The notes: a model not told the origin generated them from the sequence alone. Numbered from the stretch's first letter, positions 1 through 8,517 are shown. The stretch: DNA of 54,535 bases from Pseudarthrobacter oxydans (GCF_030812335.1 NZ_JAUSSN010000017.1:1-54535), one strand, 5' to 3'. Numbers and translations: made by a program.

Positions 1-285
1 CCGATCATCACCTTCGACACCGAGGACGAGGCCATCCGGCTGGCGAACAACACCGAGTACGGGCTGGTCGCCTATGTCTTCACCCGGGACCTGAACCGTG
101 GCATCCGGATGGGCGAACGCCTGGAGACCGGCATGCTGGGCCTGAACGCCGGCGTGGTCTCCAACGCCGCAGCCCCGTTCGGCGGGGTCAAGCAGTCCGG
201 CCTGGACCGTGAAGGCGGCCTCGAAGGCATCGAGGAATACCTCTACACCCAGTACATCGGCATCGCCGACCCGTACGCCGGCTAA
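1..285 (+). CDS. NAD(P)-dependent aldehyde dehydrogenase, C-terminal part (succinate-semialdehyde dehydrogenase type)
   Basis: The first 94 codons are open from base 1, so the gene begins outside the window. The fragment carries the C-terminal landmarks of the aldehyde dehydrogenase superfamily: an N-N-T-E-Y-G-L-x-A-Y-V-F-T stretch, then G-M-L-G-L-N-A-G-V-V-S-N near residues 45-56, and the P-F-G-G-V-K-Q-S-G motif near 60-68. The run after Q-S-G (L-D-R-E-G-G-L-E-G-I-E-E-Y) and the short tail resemble GabD-like succinate-semialdehyde dehydrogenases, which oxidise the semialdehyde from GABA breakdown to succinate. The catalytic Cys and Glu lie upstream and cannot be checked, so substrate is inference. 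A gamma-glutamyl-GABA hydrolase-like gene lies at 12616-13419, which would fit GABA or putrescine use. Confidence 0.9.
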   Translation, partial: PIITFDTEDEAIRLANNTEYGLVAYVFTRDLNRGIRMGERLETGMLGLNAGVVSNAAAPFGGVKQSGLDREGGLEGIEEYLYTQYIGIADPYAG

Positions 286-844
286 CAGCGGCGGCCGACT
301 TACACCCCAACACCGCAAGGGCTTCCCGTCCTCGCAGAAATGGCAGTCCTGTGTTGCGCCGACAATTCTGGCCATCGAGTGCGGGCCACAAATATTCTGG
401 AATAGAGAAGAAGGTCGCGCAATATACAGAGTCTTCGGCTCAACGAGCCGCACGCGTCCACCAATTACCATGCGTGTGCGTCCCCCGCCGGATCCTGCTC
501 TTACGTACATCGGGCTCAAAATGGAGATTGAAGGTGGAAGGGAACTGATTTGTGAAGGCAACGTGGCCATCGTCAAGACGGAGTTCGAAAATATCCGGCT
601 TTGAGGATTGAAGGATCCAAGTCCGCTGCATGGAACCCCCACGATGGCGTCGTAGACCGGCAGACCTATGACGAGTCAGGTGGGGTGGTCTTAGTTGGGG
701 ACATTTCCGTGCAGACGACTCGCCCCTGTGCGACCGGCAAGGGAGTCGACGGACGTGCCGCATCTCCGGCCCTGGCGGAGGCGGCCCGTGCCACGGGAGG
801 GGGTGCCAGGCTGAGACCCCGAGGGAATAAGGACTCCCGCCAAC
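286..844. other. 559-bp gap without a supported gene
   Basis: Open frames exist on both strands but none has a ribosome site, recognisable motif or consistent third-position GC. Positions 698-719 share about 20 bases with 35042-35061 beside a broken IS110 element, so a small mobile-element scar is possible. Confidence 0.5.
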
Positions 845-1882
845 ATGTTGGTCTTTGGTGTGAAAAACATCGGATTCCTGTCTTTCGGCCATTGGACCGA
901 CCACCCGGAGTCTGGCACGCGCAACGCGTCGGATGCGCTGCTGCAGGCGATCGACCTCGCGGTCGCGGCCGAGGAGTTGGGGGCGGACGGCGCCTACTTC
1001 CGCGTCCACCACTTCGCGCGGCAATACGCCTCCCCGTTCCCGCTGCTCGCTGCGATCGGGGCACGGACAAGCCGCATTGAGATCGGTACCGCCGTGATCG
1101 ACATGCGCTACGAGAACCCGCTCTACATGGCGGAGGAGGCTGGCGCCGCCGACCTGATCTCGGGCGGCCGGCTGCAGCTGGGCATCAGTAGGGGTTCACC
1201 CGAGCAGGTCATCGACGGGTGGCGTCACTTTGGCTTCGCCCCCGCCGAGGGCGAGTCGGACGCCGACATGGGCCGCAGGCACACCGAGCGTCTGCTCGGG
1301 GTGCTCACTGGCGAGGGCTTCGCGGCGCCGAGCCCCCGCCCAATGTTCCCGAACCCCCCGGGCCTGCTGCGCGTGGAGCCGCACTCGGAGGGCCTGCGCG
1401 AGCGCATCTGGTGGGGTTCCGGCTCGAACGCCACGGCCATCTGGGCGGCGAAGCTCGGCATGAACCTGCAGAGCTCCACCCTCAAGGATGACGAGAGCGG
1501 CAAGCCCTTTCACGTCCAGCAGGCCGAGCAGATCGAGCTCTACCGGCAGGCCTGGAAGGAGGCAGGGCACAATCGGGAGCCGCGCGTCTCGGTCAGCCGC
1601 AGCATCTTCGCACTGACGGACGAGCGGGACTGGCAATACTTCGGACGCGACCGCCACAGCTCCGACCAGGTGGGCAACATCGACGAGAAAACGCGCGCGG
1701 TCTTTGGCCGGTCCTACGCAGGTGCCCCAGAGGAGCTGGCCGCGGAGCTGGCCGAGGACGAGGCGATCGCCACGGCAGACACCCTACTGCTCACGGTCCC
1801 GAACCAGCTCGGCGTCGACTACAACGCCCACGTCATCGAGTCGATCCTGAAGTATGTGGCGCCGCAGCTCGGCTGGCGCTGA
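845..1882 (+). CDS. LLM-class flavin-dependent oxidoreductase (luciferase-like monooxygenase)
   Basis: The 345-residue protein is full length for the bacterial luciferase-like TIM-barrel family, which uses reduced FMN (F420 in some members) to oxidise small organic substrates in the cytoplasm. It begins with the typical beta-1 (K-N-I-G-F-L-S-F-G-H-W) and has the A-A-E-E-L-G-A-D-G-A-Y-F-R-V-H-H-F-A helix-strand, then R-T-S-R-I-E-I-G-T-A-V and R-Y-E-N-P-L-Y-M-A-E-E-A near residues 72-100, and a G-I-S-R-G-S-P-E phosphate-site loop. Substrate cannot be read from sequence. The ATG at 845 is kept because an AAGGAC-like site lies about 10 bases upstream; a GTG at 860 would give a protein starting at K-N-I-G and is equally plausible. 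A nearly exact 58-bp copy of 1059-1116 recurs at 8318-8375. Confidence 0.9.
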   Translation: MLVFGVKNIGFLSFGHWTDHPESGTRNASDALLQAIDLAVAAEELGADGAYFRVHHFARQYASPFPLLAAIGARTSRIEIGTAVIDMRYENPLYMAEEAGAADLISGGRLQLGISRGSPEQVIDGWRHFGFAPAEGESDADMGRRHTERLLGVLTGEGFAAPSPRPMFPNPPGLLRVEPHSEGLRERIWWGSGSNATAIWAAKLGMNLQSSTLKDDESGKPFHVQQAEQIELYRQAWKEAGHNREPRVSVSRSIFALTDERDWQYFGRDRHSSDQVGNIDEKTRAVFGRSYAGAPEELAAELAEDEAIATADTLLLTVPNQLGVDYNAHVIESILKYVAPQLGWR

Positions 1883-1966
1883 CCCCGCGTGGCAGATTCC
1901 CCCTAGAGGACTGCTGAATTGGTGGCTTGGTTGGCCCATGGGTGGCTAAGGCGTGTCGGCATGGCC

Positions 1967-2530
1967 TCAGCTTTCTTCCACCGGGGATCCGGTATCCGGT
2001 GCCACCGTGTCGTTGGCCAGCGCTTTACGCCGGCGGTAGATCTGGATCCCGATGGCTGCCGGTATCACGGCTAAGGCAGCCGCCCGCATCCAGGGCCGGT
2101 CCAGGACATGACCAGTGATCGAGTCCAGGGAGAAGGGTCCGGGTCCCCCGATGGTGAACGATGCCGCCGCCAGGCCCAGCACCGCGGGGTACTCAAGGCC
2201 GCCCTCTGTGGCGAAGAAGCCGTTAGGGGCGTGGACGCTGGCCGCGACGCCCATCGTGGTGGCAGCGGCGGCGCCGGCGGCCGGAGTGGCGAGTCCCAGG
2301 GCCAAGGCGACACCGGCTCCTGCTTCACCCACGCCTGCGAGGATGGCACTGGGTTTTGCTGGGCGGAAGCCCATGGCGTGCATGCCCTTGCTGGTTCCTT
2401 CGATGCCCCCTCCGCCGAACCACCCGAAGAGTTTCTGGGATCCGTGGGCGATGAGCACGCCCCCGAGTGCGACCCGGAACAGGGTCTGTGCGGCGGCGGC
2501 AGCCTCTGGGCTGGTCGATGCATGGCTCAT
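1967..2530 (-). CDS. DoxX family membrane protein
   Basis: 187 residues with four hydrophobic segments and the DoxX signature near the N-terminus (L-F-R-V-A-L-G-G-V-L-I-A-H-G-S-Q-K-L-F-G-W-F-G-G-G-G). The remainder (A-G-V-G-E-A-G-A-G-V-A-L-A-L-G-L, then S-V-H-A-P-N-G-F-F) also follows the family. DoxX proteins are small inner-membrane proteins linked in some bacteria to thiol redox balance and oxidative-stress resistance; a role here is inference. The start ATG has an AAGGAGGA site a few bases upstream. The C-terminal 25 residues are a basic-then-acidic cytoplasmic tail, which makes the protein slightly longer than many DoxX members. It is divergent from the CYTH-CHAD gene at 2897. Confidence 0.9.
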   Translation of the reverse strand: MSHASTSPEAAAAAQTLFRVALGGVLIAHGSQKLFGWFGGGGIEGTSKGMHAMGFRPAKPSAILAGVGEAGAGVALALGLATPAAGAAAATTMGVAASVHAPNGFFATEGGLEYPAVLGLAAASFTIGGPGPFSLDSITGHVLDRPWMRAAALAVIPAAIGIQIYRRRKALANDTVAPDTGSPVEES

Positions 2531-2825
2531 AGGGGTCCTCCTTAGGATGGGCCGTGGCGCTGCGCCGGCCGGCGCTCCTTGTCCAGCACGATTCTACGTC
2601 GGCGGGACCAGCCAGTCACGGGCGTCCTCGGCGGTCAGTTGTTCCAGATCGAGGTCGGAGCCCAACTGGGGTTAGCGCGGCCTTTTAGGTGCCGCTCCGC
2701 CCTGCGCCCAAGACTGGACGAATCGCTCTGGCCCCTTAGCCGTCGCCGCCCTAGAATCAGTACACGACCGCGGCAGCATTCACCCGGGCCGCTGCCACTT
2801 CCCGTTGCCCAGGCGAGGACCTGCC

Positions 2826-2891
2826 ATGACGAACACCCCTATTTCCGGTGCCGACCTCGCAGCTGGTTGCCCGGCCACGTCGGCGGTCTGA
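2826..2891 (+). CDS. possible 21-codon leader ORF upstream of the CYTH-CHAD gene
   Basis: An ATG with an upstream GGCGAGGA purine stretch opens a 21-codon frame that ends with TGA five bases before the ATG of the CYTH-CHAD gene. It could be a leader peptide or the old N-terminus of that gene after a frameshift. Nothing in the peptide is recognisable. Confidence 0.25.
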   Translation: MTNTPISGADLAAGCPATSAV

Positions 2892-2896
2892 GCGTC

Positions 2897-4414
2897 ATGG
2901 CATCCCGGGACAGTACTGAATCCGAGCGTAAGTACGCCCCCCGCCACACCGCAAAGGTCCCCGTGTTCGCGGACATTGCCGGGGTGGAACAGCCCGGAGA
3001 ACCCACAGAAACATTCCTGGAGGCGGTCTACTACGACACCGCAAGGCTCGAACTCGCTGCCCGGGGCATCGTTCTGCGCCGCCGCACCGGCGGAGCAGAC
3101 CACGGCTGGCATCTGAAACTGCCGATTGGACCGGACAGCCGCCGGGAAGTCCAGACGCCTCTCGGCCAGCCTGACCGTGTCCCTGTGGAACTGCTCGACC
3201 AACTGGCCGCATTCACCCGAGGTCACAACCTCTCACCCGTGGCCCGCCTGACAACCCGGCGCAGCACCTATCAGCTGCACGGGGCCGATCGAGAACATCT
3301 CGCCGACTTCACCGACGACCGCGTCCATGCCGTCATCCTCCGCGGGTTGGGCCCCGAAAAGCACTGGCGCGAATGGGAACTCGAGCTCGTCCACGCCACA
3401 TCCGAATTCTTCACCGCCGCGCAGCCGGCGCTGGAGGCTGCCGGGGCCGTACCGTCCACCCACATTTCCAAGCTCGCACGCGCCCTCGGCCCGTCCTGGC
3501 CCGAGGCCGCTACCGTGGAACCCAGGCCGGCGCGGAAGAAGGGCCCCGTCCGCGACGTCGTGACCGCCTACGTGAGCGTGCAAATCAACAAACTCCTCGC
3601 CCAGGACGCCGGCGTCAGGCAAGGCGTACCGGACTCCGTGCACCAAATGCGCTCCGCCGCCCGCAGGATCCGGTCCGTGCTGGGAACCTACCGGACCCTG
3701 TTCACGAAAGGCGCCCTCGTCGAGCTGGAAAGGGACCTGCAGTGGCTGGGACGGATCCTGAGCCGTCCACACGACGCAGAAGATATGAGAGGAAGGATTC
3801 TCGCGACCCTGCACGACCTGCCCGAATCACAGGCCTTCGGGCCCGCTCTTGGACAGCTCGAACACGAACTCGGCACCGCCTACAACACCGGATATCAGAG
3901 CGCTCTCGCAACGCTCAACTCGCCTCGGTACTACCGGATCCTGACGGCCCTGGAACACTTCCGCGACAACCCGCCCGCGAATTCCAAGGCCTCCAAGCCG
4001 GCCCGCAAGACCAGCGCACGGCTGGTCAACAAAGCCGCTCGCCGTCTGGACCGCGCCCATCGTGCCGCCGGAAAAGCAGCCGGAACCGCCAACTACGACA
4101 CCGCGCTCCATCGGGTCCGCGAAGACGCCACACGACTGCGTCACGCCGCAGAATCAGTCACCGCCGTCCACGGGAAGCAGGCACGTGCCCTGGAAAAAAC
4201 CGGCCGCCGGATCCAAGGCGTTCTCGGCGACCACCAGGACACCGTCGCCGCCCGCGAACTCCTCCACCGGCTCGCCACGGCACCAGACGTGCCTCCGGGC
4301 ACGGCCGCCGTCTACACGGCCCTGACCAGACAGGAAGCCGAAACCGCCGCTAAAACCGAGGCAGCCTACCGAAAACTGCGCAAGAAGACCCGCGGCCGTC
4401 GGCTGGGACGCTAA
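2897..4414 (+). CDS. CYTH-CHAD domain protein
   Basis: The frame is open from 2579, but recognisable protein begins at the ATG at 2897, giving 505 residues. The N-terminal about 200 residues are a CYTH (triphosphate tunnel) domain: E-S-E-R-K-Y at the start corresponds to the E-x-E-x-K metal/phosphate motif, followed by T-F-L-E-A-V-Y-Y-D-T and R-R-T-G-G-A-D-H-G-W-H-L-K-L-P. From about residue 215 a CHAD domain follows, with V-H-Q-M-R-S-A-A-R-R-I-R-S-V-L and a second H-R-V-R-E-D-A-T-R-L-R-H-A-A, the conserved His/Arg helices that bind polyphosphate. Such fusions are linked to polyphosphate or inorganic triphosphate metabolism. The C-terminus is very basic. The start is uncertain because the ribosome site at 2897 is weak. 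A terminator hairpin follows at 4471. Confidence 0.9.
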   Translation: MASRDSTESERKYAPRHTAKVPVFADIAGVEQPGEPTETFLEAVYYDTARLELAARGIVLRRRTGGADHGWHLKLPIGPDSRREVQTPLGQPDRVPVELLDQLAAFTRGHNLSPVARLTTRRSTYQLHGADREHLADFTDDRVHAVILRGLGPEKHWREWELELVHATSEFFTAAQPALEAAGAVPSTHISKLARALGPSWPEAATVEPRPARKKGPVRDVVTAYVSVQINKLLAQDAGVRQGVPDSVHQMRSAARRIRSVLGTYRTLFTKGALVELERDLQWLGRILSRPHDAEDMRGRILATLHDLPESQAFGPALGQLEHELGTAYNTGYQSALATLNSPRYYRILTALEHFRDNPPANSKASKPARKTSARLVNKAARRLDRAHRAAGKAAGTANYDTALHRVREDATRLRHAAESVTAVHGKQARALEKTGRRIQGVLGDHQDTVAARELLHRLATAPDVPPGTAAVYTALTRQEAETAAKTEAAYRKLRKKTRGRRLGR

Positions 4415-4796
4415 CTTCAGCACCGGCCTCAAGAATGATGTTTTTCCTGGCAGCCTGAACTGAACTCCAGGGCGTCAGCGGTGCGCATCCCGCGCTGCGA
4501 CCGCTGACGCCTTCATCTAGGCAGAATCGGGCAGATCCGCATCGTCTTGGTCGGGCATCATGTCAGAGTCAGTGGCATTGGAGGCAACCCAAAAACTTTG
4601 CGGATCGGCGTCCCATCGATGGCTTCCGTCATTGCGTCAGGTGTCGATGCGCGCCGCCATCAACCAATAACCCAATACCCCGCCCGCGGACTCCAGCGTC
4701 GCGGTGCCGACGAGTGGAGGGCACCGCGACGGGAATCGCCAAGCGCTGGCGTGCTGTTGACGCGCCCGCGGTCCGCCGTGCTGGGGTCAACCGGTG
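4415..4796. other. intergenic region with a terminator, otherwise empty
   Basis: Apart from the hairpin at 4471-4511 nothing is recognisable. The genes on either side converge on this gap. Confidence 0.5.
4471..4511 (+). terminator. probable terminator of the CYTH-CHAD gene
   Basis: A perfect 11-bp stem (GGCGTCAGCGG at 4471-4481, CCGCTGACGCC at 4501-4511) closes a 19-base loop about 57 bases after the stop codon. Only a short T-poor tail follows, so it may work as a bidirectional or Rho-assisted hairpin. A related hairpin with the same CAGCGG core is at 32917-32946. Confidence 0.6.
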
Positions 4797-5384
4797 TCAG
4801 GCTGCGCCACGCTTTCGCAGGGTCCTAAGCGTGGCGGCTGCGACTCCGCCGGCCGCCAGCGCCCAGGGGGCGCCGACGATGACGGGATCGATCCACTGAT
4901 GGCTCAGGTCGGCGCGCTTCTTACCGAAGCGGGAGGAGATCCCGTGGCGGGAAAACTCGCTGAGCACCCCGGTCTCGGTGACCGGATTGTCCGGGCGCAA
5001 AGTGGCGAACGAGCTTAGGTGGTGTTCCCACGCATCAACCCGGTCCGCCGCGATGAGCAGCAGCCAGTGTGCGGCCCGACCCTCGCTGTACTTATAGGCG
5101 TACTTCCTGATGGACCCGGAGACCCCTTTGGGCGGGGTGGATGTCCCGAAAACGGGCGTAAGGAAAGCGTGTTCGACGGACCGCTCCCGGGGCCACTTCT
5201 CCGGTTGGCGATCAGGAAAGTCCCAGTGTGCGCCGGTTTCGATGCCGGGTTGTTCCCGGGGGTAGGCGGGCCTGTCCGCCGGGTCAAGGTCTGCGCCCCA
5301 TCCCGGGATCCGTGTCCGCAGGTCCTCCGCGGACTTCTTTAGGGCAGGTTTGCCGGCCGTGTAAGGAGTGGGTATCTCAGGCAT
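4797..5384 (-). CDS. conserved hypothetical protein with a C-terminal hydrophobic segment
   Basis: 195 residues; the ATG at 5384 is preceded by AGGAAG at a good distance, so an upstream 40-codon extension of the frame is rejected. The sequence is rich in Pro, Trp and charged residues (for example R-I-P-G-W-G-A-D-L-D-P-A-D-R-P-A-Y-P) with a central region carrying W-L-L-L-I-A-A-D-R-V-D-A-W-E-H-H. Near the end, I-V-G-A-P-W-A-L-A-A-G-G-V-A-A-A-T-L could be a membrane helix. I do not recognise a named domain. It starts 13 bases after the stop of the zinc dehydrogenase at 5398-6546, so it is very likely cotranscribed with the two dehydrogenases. Confidence 0.8.
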   Translation of the reverse strand: MPEIPTPYTAGKPALKKSAEDLRTRIPGWGADLDPADRPAYPREQPGIETGAHWDFPDRQPEKWPRERSVEHAFLTPVFGTSTPPKGVSGSIRKYAYKYSEGRAAHWLLLIAADRVDAWEHHLSSFATLRPDNPVTETGVLSEFSRHGISSRFGKKRADLSHQWIDPVIVGAPWALAAGGVAAATLRTLRKRGAA

Positions 5385-5397
5385 GATGCTCTTCCTT

Positions 5398-6546
5398 TCA
5401 CGCCGCGGTGGGAACGATGAGGGGCTTGATGCAGTCATCGAGCTTCGCGGAGAAGATGTGGTACCCCTCAGCGATGTGCTCCAGCGGAATGCGGTGGGTG
5501 ACAATGTCGCTTGGCTTCAGGTAACCGTTCCGGATGTGTTCGAACAACCGCGGCCACTGACGCTTGACCGGGCACTGATTCATTCGCAGCGTCAGCCCCT
5601 TATTCATGGCATCGCCGAACTTCACGGCGCTGAAGATGGGCCCGTAGGCGCCCACCACCGAGACGGTGCCGCCTTTGCGGACGGTGTCGATCGCCCAGTT
5701 GAGGGCGATGGGGGATCCGCCCTGCAGCTTCAGTTTGCTGCTGGTGACGTGCTGAAGGAAGTTGCCGTCCGCCTCGGCCCCCACGGCGTCGATGACGACG
5801 TCGGCACCCAGATAGTCGGTGGCCTTCTTCAGGTGCACCACAATGTCGTCGTGCTCCACAAAGTTGTACGTTTCGGCGTGTGCGAAGGTGCGGGCCTTCT
5901 CGAGCCGGTACTCCAGGTGGTCGATCACAATCACCCGTCCGGCGCCCATCAGCCAGGCGGACTTGGCGGCGAACAGGCCCACCGGCCCGGCACCGAACAC
6001 CACCACGGTGTCGCCCTCAGCGATGTCGCCCAACTGGGCGCCGAAGTAGCCGGTGGGCAGTGCGTCGGTGAGCAGCACTGCGTCCTCCTCATCCAGCCAG
6101 TCCGGGATCAAACCTGGCCCGACGTCAGCGAAGGGTACCCGCACAAACTCAGCCTGGCCGCCGTCGTAACCGCCGCACGTGTGCGAGTAGCCGTAGATGC
6201 CGCCCACCGCCGTCGCGTTCGGATTCACGTTGTGGCAGTTCGAGTAAAGGCCACGGGAGCAGAAGTAGCAGGAGCCGCAGTACACATTGAACGGAACCAT
6301 CACACGGTCGCCGGCTTTGAGCTGCTCAACTGACGAGCCGACCTGCTCCACCACCCCCACGAACTCGTGCCCGAACGTCATCCCCACCCGCGTGTCCGGC
6401 ATCATGCCGTGGTAGAGGTGCAGGTCAGATCCGCAGATCGCCGCCCTTGTCACGCGCACGATCGCATCATTGGGATGCTCGATCGGCGGCATATCCTTTT
6501 CTTCCACGCGGACCTTGTAGGGCCCGCGATACACCATAGACCGCAT
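5398..6546 (-). CDS. zinc-dependent alcohol dehydrogenase (formaldehyde-dehydrogenase-like)
   Basis: 382 residues of the medium-chain dehydrogenase/reductase family, cytosolic. The catalytic-zinc site shows as C-G-S-D-L-H-L-Y-H-G and G-H-E-F-V-G. The structural-zinc Cys cluster shows as C-G-S-C-Y-F-C-S-R-G-L-Y-S-N-C, and the NAD-binding Rossmann motif as G-A-G-P-V-G-L. The Y-H-G-M-M-P-D and C-P-V-K-R sections match the glutathione-independent formaldehyde dehydrogenase subgroup, which oxidises aldehydes or alcohols with NAD(P). The exact substrate is inference. The ATG at 6546 has GGAGG 8 bases upstream; an in-frame GTG three codons earlier falls inside that site and is rejected. It is the second gene of a minus-strand operon after its paralogue at 6606. 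Confidence 0.92.
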   Translation of the reverse strand: MRSMVYRGPYKVRVEEKDMPPIEHPNDAIVRVTRAAICGSDLHLYHGMMPDTRVGMTFGHEFVGVVEQVGSSVEQLKAGDRVMVPFNVYCGSCYFCSRGLYSNCHNVNPNATAVGGIYGYSHTCGGYDGGQAEFVRVPFADVGPGLIPDWLDEEDAVLLTDALPTGYFGAQLGDIAEGDTVVVFGAGPVGLFAAKSAWLMGAGRVIVIDHLEYRLEKARTFAHAETYNFVEHDDIVVHLKKATDYLGADVVIDAVGAEADGNFLQHVTSSKLKLQGGSPIALNWAIDTVRKGGTVSVVGAYGPIFSAVKFGDAMNKGLTLRMNQCPVKRQWPRLFEHIRNGYLKPSDIVTHRIPLEHIAEGYHIFSAKLDDCIKPLIVPTAA

Positions 6547-6605
6547 TAGTACCACCTCCGGGAAACTGCTGGCTCCTGCATCGGGAAAGTCCTGTCCGGG
6601 CTACT

Positions 6606-7754
6606 TCAGGCGCTGGCCGGGTGGAGGACGACTTTGGTCCAGCCGTCTTCACGGTTATCGAAGTTCTTGTAGCCCTCGGGGGCCTGGCCCAGCGGCAGCT
6701 CGTGGCTGACAAGGAAGGAGGGGCTGGCCTTTCCGCCGGCGATGAGGTCGCGCAGCGCCCGGTTGTATTTCTTGACCGGGCACTGTCCCGAACCCATCGT
6801 CTGTCCCTTGAACCAGTAGTTCCCGTAGTCGAAGGCGACCTGGCCCTGCTGGGCGAGTTTGTCGGGGCCCCCGGGGTCCTGGGGCAGGAACACCCCTACG
6901 ACGCCGATGCCGCCGACGAACCGGACGGAGTCCACGAGCCGGTTCAGGGTCAGGTTGGGCTGTTCGTTTCCGGCCGGGTCGTGCGCCTGGTAGCCGACGC
7001 ATTCGCAGCCCCGGTCGGCGCCGAATCCCATGGTCTGGTCTTTGACGAACTCGACAGGGTCTACTTTTGAATCATCCACAGGGATGGCGCCGATCTGTTC
7101 CGCCAGCTTCAGGCGGTCGCTTTGGCGGTCCACGACCATGACTTTGCCGGCGCCTTTGATAATGGCCGAGTAGGCTGCCATGAGCCCGACGGGTCCTGCA
7201 CCGTAAATGACGACGGAGTCGCCCGGATATACCCCGGCCATTTCGGTGGCATGCCAGCCCGTGGGGAAAATATCGGCGACCATGACGTAGTCGAGTTGTT
7301 TCTCCACGGCGTCCTCGCCCAGGAGCAGGCAGTTGAAGTCCCCGTACGGCACGCGCAGGTACTCGGCCTGGCCGCCCTGGTACGGGCCCATGTCCGCGAA
7401 CCCGTAGGCCGCGCCGGCGAGCTTGGGCTCGGGCTGCATGGTCAGGCAGTAGTTGGTGAAACCACGGTTGCAGTTTTTACAGAATCCGCAGGCGATGTTG
7501 AACGGCAGCACGACATGGTCGCCCACCTTCACCTTGCTTACCGCCGGGCCGATCTCGACCACTTCACCAAGGTTCTCGTGCCCGAAGGTACGTCCGGGTT
7601 CGAAGCTGGTGCGGCCTTCGTACATGTGCAAGTCCGAGCCGCAGATGTTAGTTGTAGTGATCCGCACCAGCACGTCGGCGGGATGTTCAATTTTGGCATC
7701 CGGCACGTCCTCGACGCTGACGTCTTTCGGTCCTTTGTAAACTACTGCTTTCAT
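6606..7754 (-). CDS. zinc-dependent, glutathione-independent formaldehyde dehydrogenase-like protein
   Basis: 382 residues; a paralogue of the next gene downstream. Motifs seen: C-G-S-D-L-H-M-Y-E-G and G-H-E-N-L-G (catalytic zinc), C-G-F-C-K-N-C-N-R-G-F-T-N-Y-C (structural zinc), G-A-G-P-V-G-L-M-A-A (NAD site). Also present are G-A-D-R-G-C-E-C-V-G-Y-Q-A and G-Q-C-P-V-K-K-Y-N-R, which are typical of FdhA-like enzymes that keep NAD tightly bound and dismutate or oxidise formaldehyde. Role in aldehyde detoxification is family knowledge plus context. It is first in the operon, 59 bases ahead of the second dehydrogenase. A purine-rich AAAGAGCGGAAC-type sequence lies before the ATG. Confidence 0.92.
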   Translation of the reverse strand: MKAVVYKGPKDVSVEDVPDAKIEHPADVLVRITTTNICGSDLHMYEGRTSFEPGRTFGHENLGEVVEIGPAVSKVKVGDHVVLPFNIACGFCKNCNRGFTNYCLTMQPEPKLAGAAYGFADMGPYQGGQAEYLRVPYGDFNCLLLGEDAVEKQLDYVMVADIFPTGWHATEMAGVYPGDSVVIYGAGPVGLMAAYSAIIKGAGKVMVVDRQSDRLKLAEQIGAIPVDDSKVDPVEFVKDQTMGFGADRGCECVGYQAHDPAGNEQPNLTLNRLVDSVRFVGGIGVVGVFLPQDPGGPDKLAQQGQVAFDYGNYWFKGQTMGSGQCPVKKYNRALRDLIAGGKASPSFLVSHELPLGQAPEGYKNFDNREDGWTKVVLHPASA

Positions 7755-8289
7755 TGTTCCGCTCTTTTCTAAATCCCATGCCCATCAGGCCAAGCGGGAG
7801 CAACGCTCGAGGCGTTACAAAGCGTTAGAGGGAGGCGCTGGAAGGCGGCACTGAGTCACTAAAACGCCTGACTTGGGCGGTCGAGCAAACGGGGTACAAG
7901 GGTTTGTATGAGGCCCGCCCGAAAGAGTTGGGAAGGCGAAGGATTTCAGCCGACTGGCTGCCCGGGAAACCGCAGTTGGTCGGTCTGTACGCGAACGAGA
8001 AACTCGCTGAGCAACAATGCTAAGCATGCTGCGCAAAGATGTCGAGGGGTAAACCCAAAAACATGTACCGATGAGACAGCGTTGCGCATGGTGGTCATTG
8101 GCGCATGTCGGAAGGAAAAGCCTCTAAGACGGTCATCGAGGCGCACGTGGACCCATCGCCCATACCTTCCGGGAACGGTACGCGTAACAGCGGGTTGGGA
8201 GTGATGCGGAACCTTCCCGCCACAGCCGCAGAACTGCCGGACCAGGACTGTAGGCCGTATCCGGGCTGGACCAGCCAAAGGCTCTTGCG
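7755..8289. other. gap upstream of the dehydrogenase operon, no supported gene
   Basis: It must carry the operon promoter, but I cannot place -35 and -10 boxes with confidence. Short frames on both strands lack ribosome sites and motifs, and the stretch grades into the debris that starts at 8290. Confidence 0.4.
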
Positions 8290-8317
8290 GTGTCCCAGCC
8301 AGGAAGGGCTGGGACAC
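8290..8317. repeat. perfect 11-bp hairpin at a scar junction
   Basis: GTGTCCCAGCC (8290-8300) and GGCTGGGACAC (8307-8317) form a perfect stem with a 6-base loop. No T-run follows. The base after the stem is the first base of the duplicated oxidoreductase fragment at 8318, so the hairpin marks a rearrangement junction. Confidence 0.6.
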
Positions 8318-8375
8318 GGGCACGGACAAGCCGCATTGAGATCGGTACCGGCGTGATCGACATGCGCTACGAGAA
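8318..8375 (+). pseudogene. 58-bp copied fragment of the flavin oxidoreductase gene
   Basis: Bases 8318-8375 match 1059-1116 inside the luciferase-like oxidoreductase gene with a single mismatch (C to G). The translated piece is R-T-S-R-I-E-I-G-T-G-V-I-D-M-R-Y-E-N, followed directly by an in-frame stop. It cannot be functional and must come from a recent short duplication of this or a closely related gene. Confidence 0.8.
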
Positions 8376-8388
8376 TTCCTAGCCCAGG

Positions 8389-8517
8389 ATGCCGGCGACG
8401 GTGATCGCCGAGCGGGTGGGCTGGTCCGGTTCCCCGGCGTGGTTTCGGGAGAACGTGGCACGGATCCGCCGGCCCGAGTACGCGCCGGCGGATCCTGCCG
8501 ACCGGATCAGCTTGTGA
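8389..8517 (+). pseudogene. IS21-family IstA transposase fragment
   Basis: A 42-codon open piece reads T-V-I-A-E-R-V-G-W, then F-R-E-N-V-A-R-I-R and P-E-Y-A-P-A-D-P-A-D-R-I-S before a stop. This string is characteristic of the region of IstA just upstream of the integrase catalytic core, where the intact protein would continue with a Tyr/Trp-x-P-G-D motif. The rest of istA and all of istB are absent. There is one extra Arg in the R-I-R-R-P-E stretch. The break coincides with the start of the 58-bp repeat at 8514. Confidence 0.75.

Noticed and set aside
440..1024. 194-codon minus-strand frame over the gap and the oxidoreductase start
   Set aside because: Opposes a clear gene over half its length, is Arg/Pro-rich as antisense frames in high-GC DNA are, and has no ribosome site.
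5368..6333. 321-codon plus-strand frame antisense to the zinc dehydrogenase
   Set aside because: Mirrors codon bias of the real minus-strand gene; the dehydrogenase motifs on the other strand are decisive.
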